Below, piece after piece: positions 9,638-19,090 of a stretch of DNA of 64,000 bases. Origin of the DNA: Eutreptiella sp. 'Long Island Sound 2002' (taxonomy: Eukaryota; Euglenozoa; Euglenophyceae; Eutreptiales; Eutreptiaceae). Below the pieces are notes generated by a model. It was not told the origin of the DNA and ran no database searches. It was given only the letters and a program-made list of their open reading frames with translations. Where the stretch lies: positions 69,006,242 to 69,070,241 of the forward strand of contig OZ038381.1 in NCBI GenBank assembly GCA_964036045.1. Direction: 5' to 3'. The position numbers were made by a program, and so were the translations under genes. Numbering within the stretch: the first letter of the stretch is position 1; each line of letters begins with the position of its first letter.

Positions 9638-12584
9638 TGACGCGTTCCCGTGGGGGGCCGGCCACGGGACGCTGCGGTGACACGCACAGGTGAGCAGGCA
9701 GGCAAGGCACTACGCTCACAAGGGCATCAATACGCCTGTGTCATGTGACAAAGCGTTTCAGAATCCTTGCCACTCTGCAAAGAGGGAACGAAAGTATGTA
9801 CAGCAACACATCAGGATATGTACACATGGGGTTAAGACTGGACTGGGGTAAGGGCATCACAGGACCATAGACACTCAGTCCCAACTCATATCCCAATCCC
9901 AGGTCCGACCCTCTCAGTGGCTGAGGGGGGCGGGGGCTCAAACACAACCCATGCCCTGCTCAGTCCGGACCCTGAAACCCTGCCAATAGGGGGGGTGTCC
10001 CGCCCAGCCACAGGCGAGTTCCTGGGACCCAGGGCACTCCAAGGCCAACCGACTGTGGCTTCCGATGCCCCCTTAATGGCAGGTCCAAACTCCACTCTGA
10101 GCCAGAGATATGGCCCCGCCATTATCACCCAGGAGTTGGTAGCTGAAAATGGGCTGTTTCAGCCCAAACTGAAATTAACTCTAAAAATCGCCAAAATTGA
10201 CCCCTCGTCCGGACCCGCCAGAGGTAGGGACGAGGCAACTGACCCTGTGCCCTTCGAGTACGAACTCCCTGGAGCCCTCACCCAACCCGGTTCCCTCTGA
10301 GGTCCCGGCATCAGGGCAACACGGATGAGTCAAGTGGGGTCATGATGCCAAAATCACCAAAATTGGCGTCATTCCCACGCGTGGCTTGCTCGGCCAAGGT
10401 AAGGCCAATGGCTCACAGGGTAGGAGGCAGGACCTAGGACTTATATCTGAGTGTACAACCTGGATTTGGGTCCGGGCTCCCTATGGGCTTAGATAAATGG
10501 GGCCGTCAATTGACCACACGGAAGGGGGAAATTGGGGTCCCAAAATTGGGTCATTTTGGCTGCTTGAAATGAGCCAAAATTTAGTGTGCTCCCAATAGTA
10601 TATCCCCAGGCCGGCTTGGAGATCGGATCCGGCATTCCATACGTAATCCACCGGGAGTCCAACGGAGACTCCCATGCCCTTGGCTCTCAAAGATCTCCAT
10701 GCCACTCGGCGTGGTGACGATCCCAATTGGGTCCACAAATGCAAAAATGGCAAAATTGCCCATACTCAATTTGGCCTAGCGCCTTGACGAAGGCGGCTCC
10801 GCTTCGCTCACGTGGTGTGTGGACCATGGGGACCATTACCCATAACACCCATGTCATATATGGTCCATTAGTCCATGCGTCCGGCGTGCACGAAGGTTAG
10901 AACATGGGGCACGGCGGGCAGCAAAAGTGGAAAAATGCTCAAAATGGCCAAAAATGCGCACACTCATGGTTGAGGCAAATGAGGCACATGCCCGACTCGG
11001 ACCGGAGTGTGCCATAGGATTGGTATCAAGTCATGTTGGTCCAACATATCTTTTGGGCGTCGCCCAACTCCTCCAGTATTGGGAATGGCAGGGTCGCCAA
11101 GTGAGCCCATGATTTGGGATAGTCCCAAATCGCCAACATGGCGGCCACGGTATGCGAAGCCTAAGAGGAGTTATTCGCCGGGTCCAAAATATGTTGGCTA
11201 TCGAAGTATGTACCCTCATAACATACTTGGGTCATAATGTCAATTGAGCGCAACGTTGAGATACACGGTCGCCACTTGACATCATGACGAGCCAAAAATG
11301 GCAAAATTGGCACAATGACACACAAAAGTGCCTTGAAAGGTCTACAATTATATTATAATATCTCCGGCTTGGATCGTGCAATCACTTAATCCTTCTAAAC
11401 ACAATGACTTGACACCATTGACCTCCGATCCCACATATGTGCTCCACTTGGGGCGCCTTGAAAGGTTACGAGCGCTACTTCCCAAGTGGGCACATGAAAA
11501 TATGGAAAATTGTAAAACACACACCTCGCTCCCAACGCATCGCTTCGGGATCACCACACAAGCTTCCCTTCACGAAGGTTAGGTTTGCAATTGACTGTAG
11601 GGAGTATGGAGAAGGGGCTTGCACAATATGAGGTCCATTGGCGGGCTTGGCTTGGAGTAATGGACCCGCCAAATGGGCACACAACACAACACATGGCACA
11701 TACCACATATTGCCCAAAAATGTAGCTCCCACCACGATATGTCATGCCCCTCCAAGGGCATAACTTTGTGTCAATCGCTCATAGGAACTCAAGGAGAGTT
11801 CCTATGCAACACCAACACTTGCGCGCTACACTCGCAAGTTATCTTAACGCACGCAATATCATGGCCAAAGAGTTATAACGCAAACTCTACCCAATTGACC
11901 ATGATCCATTACACTAGCGCGCACGTGTGGAAACGCAAGGCATATAATGCTTCCTAAATTACGTCGGGAGTATTGTGAGTACATCCCACGTTTCCTTATC
12001 GTAATTCCTCGCAAGCAACACGAGATATGACCTTCACGAGTGGCCTCACGAATCAACTTTGTTTTGCCCATATCTTTAAGACAAATGGAGGGCAGGATAA
12101 AAGGGAAGTTGATTCGTGCATACGGAAGCACGTAGGTCCACTCGAAAGAGGTCAAATCAAGTGCGGGGATGTCGAAGTCGAAAATCCGATTTCGACATCC
12201 TGAAAAATTCGGATTAAGGTTGCGAGTATTAATTATGAAAATTGCGGAAGCATCCATGCAGTTCCTGGCGACTTTGGAGCCTTCGTGACGGATAGCGTTA
12301 AAATTTCCATTATAAACAGTTAAACTGGCGGTTACGGTAAAGTCGCGAACCAACCGCCAGCAGTCAAAACAGTGAATATCGGAACGGAAGCGTAAAAATT
12401 GACGGAAACAATATGAAAATAAAACCCTGTTGATTCCTGATATTCTGATACACAAATCTCTGCTGGCGGTGCATCGGTTGCCGATGCGGGGCTTCACGGC
12501 ACGGAACACGCCGTGCATGGGGTTAGTGGACCGGAGACCGGTTGTATGCCGTAACCTGGCCATGGGGTTCTGGGTACCGCTTCA
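9638..12584 (-). repeat. A1 3' LTR (2947 bp)
   Basis: Matches 23878-27385 almost throughout but has only one copy of the 561 bp segment that is doubled there. In element orientation it starts TGAAGCGGTACCC at 12584 and ends ...GAACGCGTCA at 9638. It contains many local inverted GCCAAAAT/ATTTTGGC-like words and an open frame of 234 codons near its start (see 11859-12563). The length is large for a gypsy LTR. Confidence 0.92.
11859..12563 (-). CDS. Open frame within A1 3' LTR (hypothetical)
   Basis: A 234-codon frame on the element's sense strand near the 5' end of the LTR, present at the same length in the other LTR (26660-27364). It includes segments such as LVRDFTVTASLTV and CRNRIFDFDIPALDL. 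A similar reading can be made in the diverged A0 LTR (3375-3647: RDFAVTEWLTV, QNRIFDSDMAALDL). No domain is recognised, and there is no signal peptide or clear membrane segment. DNA similarity between the LTRs may alone explain the shared frame, so real coding status is uncertain. Confidence 0.25.
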   Translation of the reverse strand: MARLRHTTGLRSTNPMHGVFRAVKPRIGNRCTASRDLCIRISGINRVLFSYCFRQFLRFRSDIHCFDCWRLVRDFTVTASLTVYNGNFNAIRHEGSKVARNCMDASAIFIINTRNLNPNFSGCRNRIFDFDIPALDLTSFEWTYVLPYARINFPFILPSICLKDMGKTKLIREATREGHISCCLRGITIRKRGMYSQYSRRNLGSIICLAFPHVRASVMDHGQLGRVCVITLWP

Positions 12585-12595
12585 CCCCCCTCCTT
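12585..12595 (-). promoter_or_regulatory. A1 polypurine tract
   Basis: On the minus strand AAGGAGGGGGG ends exactly at the first base of the 3' LTR (TGAAGC...). A purine run in this position primes plus-strand DNA synthesis in LTR retrotransposons, and its fit supports the LTR boundary at 12584. Confidence 0.8.
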
Positions 12596-14068
12596 AGAGC
12601 AAATCCTGGGGGGGCTCGATAACACCCACGCATGGCAGCGGGTACCCAGGACCACTCCCTGAAAGGGGGGGGGGGTGTCACATCCTCACTCCCGTAAGTC
12701 ACAGTAAGATAGGTATCCCACAGTGGGACAGGTATGCTGCTGTAGCAGCTCGTAGCACATGTATAGTATCAAGTATCAAGTCCCGGGTCCTGGCGGCGAT
12801 TGTTCGGCATCCAAGGGACCCGTTAACCCATACCAGGCGCACCGGGTGCCGGCTGCTACGGTCACCACCACAGTGGCAGTGGCATACACGGCCAACATAG
12901 GCGTCACACGTGGGCCGAGGTGGCCCCACAAGTCGAGAGCGACCACAAAGATCCATTAGGCTACCCCAAGCTTCCCAAGGCCCGCCGACTGGGGAGAGTC
13001 CTCACGGGTCCTTCCTCGGGCGCACCATGTCCATATCCATACGACGCGAGTCCAGAGTGCCATAGTCGAACTCCTTACGAACCCCAAATCGTATAGGAAC
13101 TCCTCCTGAAGGGATCGGGCATCAAGGCCGTCTTTTCCCTCGCCCTACTGCCACGAAGGCCATACATGAGGGAGTCCTCATGCAGTGTGGGCGGAGGCGT
13201 CGACTCCTCAAACCACCAGTTTCCCAGGCAGACTGACCGAGGTCAGGAGCACCGGAGGCCGCCATCCGAATGCAAGTGCGCCTGCAAATCGGTAGGCTCA
13301 CACTGGGACTGACAGTGGCGGACCGCTGGGAGTGTAGTCAGGCAACTGGGCTTCCCGCCTGGCGCCATCAGGATCTCCACACATCACAGCGAATAGGGCA
13401 ACACGGTATCACGGGCACTCAAACAGTAGAATCTGTAATCAAGTACTGGTCCAGGCTGGACCAGGCTGTAAGGATATGTACACGGCGACTCAAGGCGCCT
13501 CTGTATTCCGATTCGTGGTGAAAAACAGTCCATCCCTCAGCGATGGGCTGATGACACTTAACATACAGATGCACATATCCTGGAGGGCAGAAAAACAAGC
13601 AACAATTTGGGTAAGTAGGCGTGTAAACACACTCAGAACAGAGTGCCAAACCACGCCACGGTCAGGATAAGGCAAATGCAGGAGGATGGACAGGATAACG
13701 CCTCAGGCATATATAGTCTCGAGACACACGTCGACTGGTCTGGATTCCGCAAATGCCATGGAACCAGACCACACACCAAAAAATCGCAATGCCGATGACA
13801 GCGGCATCCGTTGCGCAACGTCGTATGGGCTTCAAGGCCCCAAGAGCTCAAAAATATGAAGGTCAGTCGCCCTACCTGGTTTCCCAAGGATTCAGCAGGG
13901 GGGGGAGTGACGAGTAGAAGAAGAGAGGGGCCATCCTCCTCTGGATTCAGCAGGGGGGGGTATATGGCCACTCTGTCACCGAAAGATGGAAGAGAGCAAG
14001 CAAGTAAGGGACGATTCGTCGGCCTCACAAGCCCTCACAACACATCAGGGGCGAGCCCAGGGCGCTGA
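12596..14068 (-). other. A1 3' untranslated region
   Basis: About 1.5 kb between the Pol stop codon and the polypurine tract. No frame here resembles a known domain and short ORFs occur on both strands. Near 13895 and 13946 the string cagcagggggggg-like occurs twice about 50 bp apart, a small local duplication. Confidence 0.6.
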
Positions 14069-17000
14069 TCAGGCACCCCTGGCTGCAATCGCCCGGGTGA
14101 GTGCTGCCAAGTCCGAAACGTGGATCTTGGTCTTGTGTTTGCGGATGTACTCCATGAAGGGAGTATTGACCCGCGGCACGAACGAGGAGACGGGTTCCCA
14201 GGTGTCGTGGGACGGCCCATAGCCTCGCCAACGAACCTTGAACTCCAGACCTCCGGGTGCCGAGGCCTTCGGACGCTGAGCCAGGATCTTCTCGACAGTA
14301 TAGTCGTCCTGCTCAGCATAGTCGTCGTCCGAATCGGCCTCATGTTTGGCGTAGTCCAGGGACACATGTCGGCCACGGAGGTCGGGTTCCCGCACACGGA
14401 GTTGACTCTCGTGGCGCTCCCGGAACTGTCCGTGACCCACCTTGATGCGGTAGGTGTCCTCACCAATCCTGCGGACCACCTCGCCGGGTGTGAACCAGGT
14501 CTTGGTGCGGTGGGTGCCCATGGGGCGGGGTCTGATCACCCACACCGGGTCTCCCACCCTGAACTTCTGCGCTGTCGAGCTCGGGGCGGACTTCTGACGC
14601 TCAGCATGCTCCTTCTCAAGCTGCTGGCGGATGTCCCGCGCCGTTTGCTCTTGCCGCGCGAAGAACTCCTTGGCATCCATAGCCATGCCATCACCAGACA
14701 AGGGAAGTCCCCTACCCAGGGGGTCCCTGCCAAACAGAATCTGGTGAGGGGACAAACCGCCCGGAGTGGGGGTGTCATGATGGGCCTTCAGAGCAGGCCA
14801 CATCTCCTCGAACCAGTTCCGCCGTGGATTGGTGATGTGGATCTTGCGCAGCTTCTCGAACAGCTGCCGTCCAGCCACCTCAGCACGGCCGTTAGACCGG
14901 CTGAGATAGGCCACGCTCTTGGCATGACGTATCCCCATGAGGGAACACATAGCCTTGAACCAGCCACCAGTAAACTGGGGCCCTCGGTCACTGCAAATGG
15001 TGCGGGGGATGTCAAAGACGGCCAGCCAATGACGAATCATTATGACTGCCACTTCCTTGGCAAGCAACCCCTTTTTGCGTGCCGGAACGGCTACAACGTA
15101 GCCGCTGTGGCGGTCCACACAGAGAACCACACAGTCAAAGGTCTCCTTGCCAATGTGCACTTCGGGCATGGAGAAGACGTCCATGGCCACGCTCTCCATG
15201 GGCTGGTCAGGAACCGGGGTCCATTGGGGTTCCCCCTTGACGTTCCGGTTGTCGGGATTGCAGGCCTGACAGACCGAGCAACCCTTCCTGACCTTCTTGA
15301 TGGCGGTGTAGAGAACGATATGGTCGATCTCGAACCGACGCTGCATGTCAAGAGCTTGCTTCTTGACCCCTGGGTGCAGCATGTGGTGGTGCCAAGCTTC
15401 ACACAGCTCGAGCACCCGGGACTCTGGGACTAGCAGCTTACCATTCCGGTAGAGCTTGCCATCTTCCTCAGTCAGCCCCTTTGGCCACTTCTGCCCGTCG
15501 TCAGGGTCGGTCACAGCCCTATACTCGGCCGCAAAGGCCTCAGACTTGGCGTAGTCGTCGGTCCAGTCGTCCTGGAGGCAAGACTCCGGGAAGAGGGGCT
15601 TGTCGGACTCAGTTCCTACAGGGGGTGCCGGACCGGGCCTTCCGCCCGCGGCACCCACAGGGGCGAGTACACTGACCGTTCTGCTCACCCTCGATGCGAG
15701 GGGGGCATCTGCAGCCATGACGACGAAGCATTTAACATCCTCCTCCTCCATCAGGCGCTCCATTTCAATGATCTTCTTGGCTTCAGCGGTCTCAGCCTCA
15801 TCGCCATGGGCAGAGATATCCTGCATGCCCTTGCTGGCGGGATAGGCCCACCTACTGAGACAGTCCGCCACGGTGTTATCCTTTCCAGGAATATAAACAA
15901 CCGTAAGGTCGAACTTGGCCAAGGTCTCATGCCATCTTGCCCGTCGGGAGGCGGGACCCGAGGGGGTGTCCACGTGCTCCTTGTGCCACGACTGCAGACT
16001 CTGATGGTCGGTGCAGACGGTGACGGGATGGGGGGCTATGTACCCAGCCCATTTCCTGAGAGCCATGACAATGGCATACGCCTCCTTTTCACGGGGCGTC
16101 CACGTCCGTCTCTGGCCTTCCGCCAGGACTCGGCTCCAGAAGGCCACGGGCACGTGCCTCCCATCGTCAAGCACTTGCTCCAGCACAGCGCCAATGGCGT
16201 AGTCGGAAGCGTCGGTGCGCAGGACGAACCCTCGGTCAGGATCCACGAGGTGCAGACCCACTGCGGATAGCAGCGCCTGCTTCATCCCCTCAAAGGCACG
16301 GTCAGACTCTTCAGTCCAGACCAAAGCCTTCTTGGACCCCTTCTTGGTCTCCTCTCGGTTGCCCTTGAGCATGGTCGTCATGGGGGCTGCATACTCGGCA
16401 TACATTTTGATATACCCCGAGTAGTAGTTGCAGAACCCCAGATACGCTCGTAGCTCAGAGACCGTTTTGGGCTTTTCCCAGTGCTCGATCGCAGCCACCT
16501 TGCCAGGTATGGGCTTTCGCTGCCCGTTCCCGACTACGTGGCCAGCGAAGACCACCTCGCTTACCGCAATGGTGGCCTTGTCACTGCTGCCCGTGAGTTT
16601 GTGCCGAACCAGAAGGTCCAGCACTCGAGTGACGTCCCTCTCGTGTGCCTCCAGGAGCTCCTCGTAGCTCATGCTGGGGTCCCCGGACGCGATGATCACG
16701 TCGTCCACGAGGGGGTCCGCACAGTCGCGCACCGGCTCAAGCAGGTTCTCCAGCATCCGCTGAAAAGCCGCATTGCTGTTGGTAACGCCCATAGGCATCA
16801 CCTTCCACTGGAGCGGTCCAAGTGGGGTGCTCATGGCTGTGCAGGCACGGGACTCTTCGGCGAGAGGCATCTGATGATAACCATGTTTCAGGTCAATCAC
16901 CGTGAAGATCCTCCGCCGGTGTTGCTTTTGCAGCATGTCCTCAATGAGGGGCAGCGTATAGCTGTCGTGCTGCGTTTGGGCGTTCAGGCCGCGGTAGTCG

Positions 17001-18064
17001 ACCACGAGCCGCCACTCACCGGCAACCTTCTTGGGGACGACGAAGCAGGGAGAGGCCCACTCGGAGTGGCACGGCTCAAGCCAGCCTCTCTGGATGAAGT
17101 CACGGAGGATCTTCTCCATGGCTTCTTTCCTCTCGCCCCTCAGGGCAAACTCCCGGTGGCGATACACACGGGGGTCCTGCTTCAGTCGTATCTTGGACTC
17201 GCCATACGGTCCACGCACCGGTGGGGGGAACACAGGCTTGCCGCTGAAGAAGGTCTCGCCATACTTCTGCTTCAGCCTGGCCCTCAACGCCTGGATCTTG
17301 GGGCAGTCATCGGACTCCGCCTTGGCTTTTCCGGGCACTTGAACCACGGAGCTTACTTGAGGGGTTGCGACCCCGCTCGCTTTCGGCCCAGGTGGTCTTC
17401 CCAGGTGGCCCAAAGGGCCATCTCTGGTCTTGCCTCGGAACAGATCGCCGTAGGTGGGTGGGTTACCGCCAGGCGGCTCGTCTTGGCTGGACATATGATC
17501 CAGCACCCTCTGCACGAAGGTATTCCCGTCATAGGAACCGGAGACGATTGAGTCCACTTCCCACCAGGCTTTGTCCTGGCCTTTGCCCTCACGCTGGTTT
17601 CCCCAGTCGTGAAAGGGCTGATCCATATACCCCTGAACCAGATCCCACTCCTCTTCAGTGAGGGGGTCTTCGGAGTCCGATTCTTCGATGTCAACAGGGG
17701 GAACCGCAAAGCATTGCCTCCAAGGTTCTGCTATGATACGGTTGACACACACGAAGTCCGTGGTGTCGGCCTGATCAAGGCCCCCATCCACATAGTGGAA
17801 TTCTGTTGGCCATCTCTGGGGTGGCATGGGCTGTCCCTTAGCGTCCTGATAGACACTCTCTCCAGCCGGTAGGACGACCTTGTTCAAGGTCATGTTGGTC
17901 AATGAGGCTACCCAATGTCGGGTACTTTCCTCCTCGGTGCATCCCATAGGAACAACCAGCACTGCCTTGGAGCGGTCCTTGCGAATCTTCGCTATCGCTC
18001 TTGGAATGTCCCAACGGGGGCAATGGATCCACATCAATCCCTGATGCGGACCCCAGTGCTTCTT
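14069..18064 (-). CDS. A1 Pol: MTase-like C-part, RT, RNase H, integrase, chromodomain
   Basis: Long intact Pol frame; the first Met is at 18037 (1322 codons), but the frame is open from the TGA at 18065-18067. In order: end of the methyltransferase-like module (LMWIHCPRWDIP, KAVLVVPMG); RT with VIDLKHGYHQM (about residue 377) and LVDDVI (about 445, replacing YVDD); RNase H with VLRTDASDYAIG (about 608) and DNTVADCLSRW; integrase with an HHCC zinc site (HHHMLHPG ... CSVCQAC, about 880-925) and DDE residues in AMDVFSM (952), SDRGPQF (1017) and NGRAEVAGR (1050). A chromodomain closes the protein (VEKILAQRP, FKVRWRGYGPSHDTWEP, about 1250-1290). All catalytic motifs are present, so this is the one apparently active-looking enzyme set in the window. 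Expression must depend on reading through, or skipping, upstream stops. Confidence 0.93.
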   Translation of the reverse strand, partial: KKHWGPHQGLMWIHCPRWDIPRAIAKIRKDRSKAVLVVPMGCTEEESTRHWVASLTNMTLNKVVLPAGESVYQDAKGQPMPPQRWPTEFHYVDGGLDQADTTDFVCVNRIIAEPWRQCFAVPPVDIEESDSEDPLTEEEWDLVQGYMDQPFHDWGNQREGKGQDKAWWEVDSIVSGSYDGNTFVQRVLDHMSSQDEPPGGNPPTYGDLFRGKTRDGPLGHLGRPPGPKASGVATPQVSSVVQVPGKAKAESDDCPKIQALRARLKQKYGETFFSGKPVFPPPVRGPYGESKIRLKQDPRVYRHREFALRGERKEAMEKILRDFIQRGWLEPCHSEWASPCFVVPKKVAGEWRLVVDYRGLNAQTQHDSYTLPLIEDMLQKQHRRRIFTVIDLKHGYHQMPLAEESRACTAMSTPLGPLQWKVMPMGVTNSNAAFQRMLENLLEPVRDCADPLVDDVIIASGDPSMSYEELLEAHERDVTRVLDLLVRHKLTGSSDKATIAVSEVVFAGHVVGNGQRKPIPGKVAAIEHWEKPKTVSELRAYLGFCNYYSGYIKMYAEYAAPMTTMLKGNREETKKGSKKALVWTEESDRAFEGMKQALLSAVGLHLVDPDRGFVLRTDASDYAIGAVLEQVLDDGRHVPVAFWSRVLAEGQRRTWTPREKEAYAIVMALRKWAGYIAPHPVTVCTDHQSLQSWHKEHVDTPSGPASRRARWHETLAKFDLTVVYIPGKDNTVADCLSRWAYPASKGMQDISAHGDEAETAEAKKIIEMERLMEEEDVKCFVVMAADAPLASRVSRTVSVLAPVGAAGGRPGPAPPVGTESDKPLFPESCLQDDWTDDYAKSEAFAAEYRAVTDPDDGQKWPKGLTEEDGKLYRNGKLLVPESRVLELCEAWHHHMLHPGVKKQALDMQRRFEIDHIVLYTAIKKVRKGCSVCQACNPDNRNVKGEPQWTPVPDQPMESVAMDVFSMPEVHIGKETFDCVVLCVDRHSGYVVAVPARKKGLLAKEVAVIMIRHWLAVFDIPRTICSDRGPQFTGGWFKAMCSLMGIRHAKSVAYLSRSNGRAEVAGRQLFEKLRKIHITNPRRNWFEEMWPALKAHHDTPTPGGLSPHQILFGRDPLGRGLPLSGDGMAMDAKEFFARQEQTARDIRQQLEKEHAERQKSAPSSTAQKFRVGDPVWVIRPRPMGTHRTKTWFTPGEVVRRIGEDTYRIKVGHGQFRERHESQLRVREPDLRGRHVSLDYAKHEADSDDDYAEQDDYTVEKILAQRPKASAPGGLEFKVRWRGYGPSHDTWEPVSSFVPRVNTPFMEYIRKHKTKIHVSDLAALTRAIAARGA

Positions 18065-19090
18065 TCACGCGGAGTCCTGGGCGCTCCAGTACTTCTCACA
18101 TACCCGCAGATGGGCGGAGGTTCCTGAAGAGAACGCATCCAGGGCCAGATCCGACGCTCCCAGGTCCGCAACCACTCGGTTCGCCACTTCCGGCCTTACG
18201 CCGTACTCCTGATTCGCTGGCCCAGTGGGCTCAGTGTCCAGCGCGGCCACTTCGAGCTGATTGCGTTCGGGGTGGATCCATTGGCATTCCACATGGTGCT
18301 CAGGTGACGAAAGCCACGAGAGCTGGTCGTCCTGGTACAGGGTCATGGAGGCCTGGGCCGGGAGGACGCCGGAGTCCGTCTCCATCATGAAGTCGTACCC
18401 GACGATCATGTCCCAGTCCATCTCGGCCTCGTAGAAGCTACCGTGCAGGAGGATTTCCTTGCCGAGGTCTGGGCGGCTCGGCTCACGATGGTTCACGAAC
18501 TGCAGCCCAATGGCCGCTTCCTTCGTGCCTCCCACCATGTACTGGCCGTTCGCCACCTTCAGCCTGACAGGTTTCCGACTGTCGGTCAGACACTCTGGTC
18601 GAAGCAGGCCAGCCTTGACCAAGCTGACTTGAGCTCCCGTGTCGACCAACACGTCGAAAACCTTTTCGACTTCCCCGCATAAGGCACGGACCTTAAAATG
18701 CAACTGCCGCTCGCGACTGACACGGCGCACGGCGTGCAAACTCAGGATCTCCGGCCGTTCCAGAAGCTCAACAAGCGACTGGTGCAGGTCGTGGACAATG
18801 GGCTCAGGCTGCCCATCTGCAGCATCCAGCTGCGGTCCGGGTGATCCTCCGATACTCTCGGATAGATCCTGTAGTACATCAAACACGTTCTTGGTCGCGA
18901 AGGACGGACGGGTGCAAGGGTTCGTGCCTTCACTTGCCCTCACCCCGCCTCCGCGACTGGGCGCCGGACCGGGCCTTCTGCCCGCGGCAGTCCCCTTGTG
19001 CTTATCGACTCCCGACTGGGATGGATCGGCGCTTCCCACGTCACCATCCTGCGACCGCCCTAGCTGGGGCCCTTGGCTGCAGGGGCTCCG
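18065..19090 (-). CDS. A1 aspartic protease and start of MTase-like module
   Basis: Frame between the Gag TAG (19091-19093) and TGA (18065-18067), in the same phase as both neighbours; the first Met is at 19039. The linker is Pro/Gly-rich. The retropepsin motif VFDVLVDTGAQVSLV is followed by MIVGYDFMMETDSG, the usual protease fold elements. The C-terminal part reads LALDAFSSG ... CEKYWSAQDSA, which is the front half of the module completed in Pol (KKHWG...). Because TGA falls inside one module, where tryptophan (TGG) would fit, it is more likely a point mutation or readthrough stop than a true protein boundary. The protease would cut Gag and Pol in the particle. Confidence 0.82.
   Translation of the reverse strand, partial: RSPCSQGPQLGRSQDGDVGSADPSQSGVDKHKGTAAGRRPGPAPSRGGGVRASEGTNPCTRPSFATKNVFDVLQDLSESIGGSPGPQLDAADGQPEPIVHDLHQSLVELLERPEILSLHAVRRVSRERQLHFKVRALCGEVEKVFDVLVDTGAQVSLVKAGLLRPECLTDSRKPVRLKVANGQYMVGGTKEAAIGLQFVNHREPSRPDLGKEILLHGSFYEAEMDWDMIVGYDFMMETDSGVLPAQASMTLYQDDQLSWLSSPEHHVECQWIHPERNQLEVAALDTEPTGPANQEYGVRPEVANRVVADLGASDLALDAFSSGTSAHLRVCEKYWSAQDSA

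Noticed and set aside
9917-10300. 127-codon plus-strand frame conserved in both A1 LTRs (also 24157-24540)
   Set aside because: It is antisense to the element, has no domain, and both copies are preserved simply because the LTRs are nearly identical. There is no counterpart in the A0 LTR.
14120-17551. Plus-strand frames of 437 and 356 codons
   Set aside because: They lie antisense to the intact A1 Pol, whose catalytic motifs are all readable on the minus strand.
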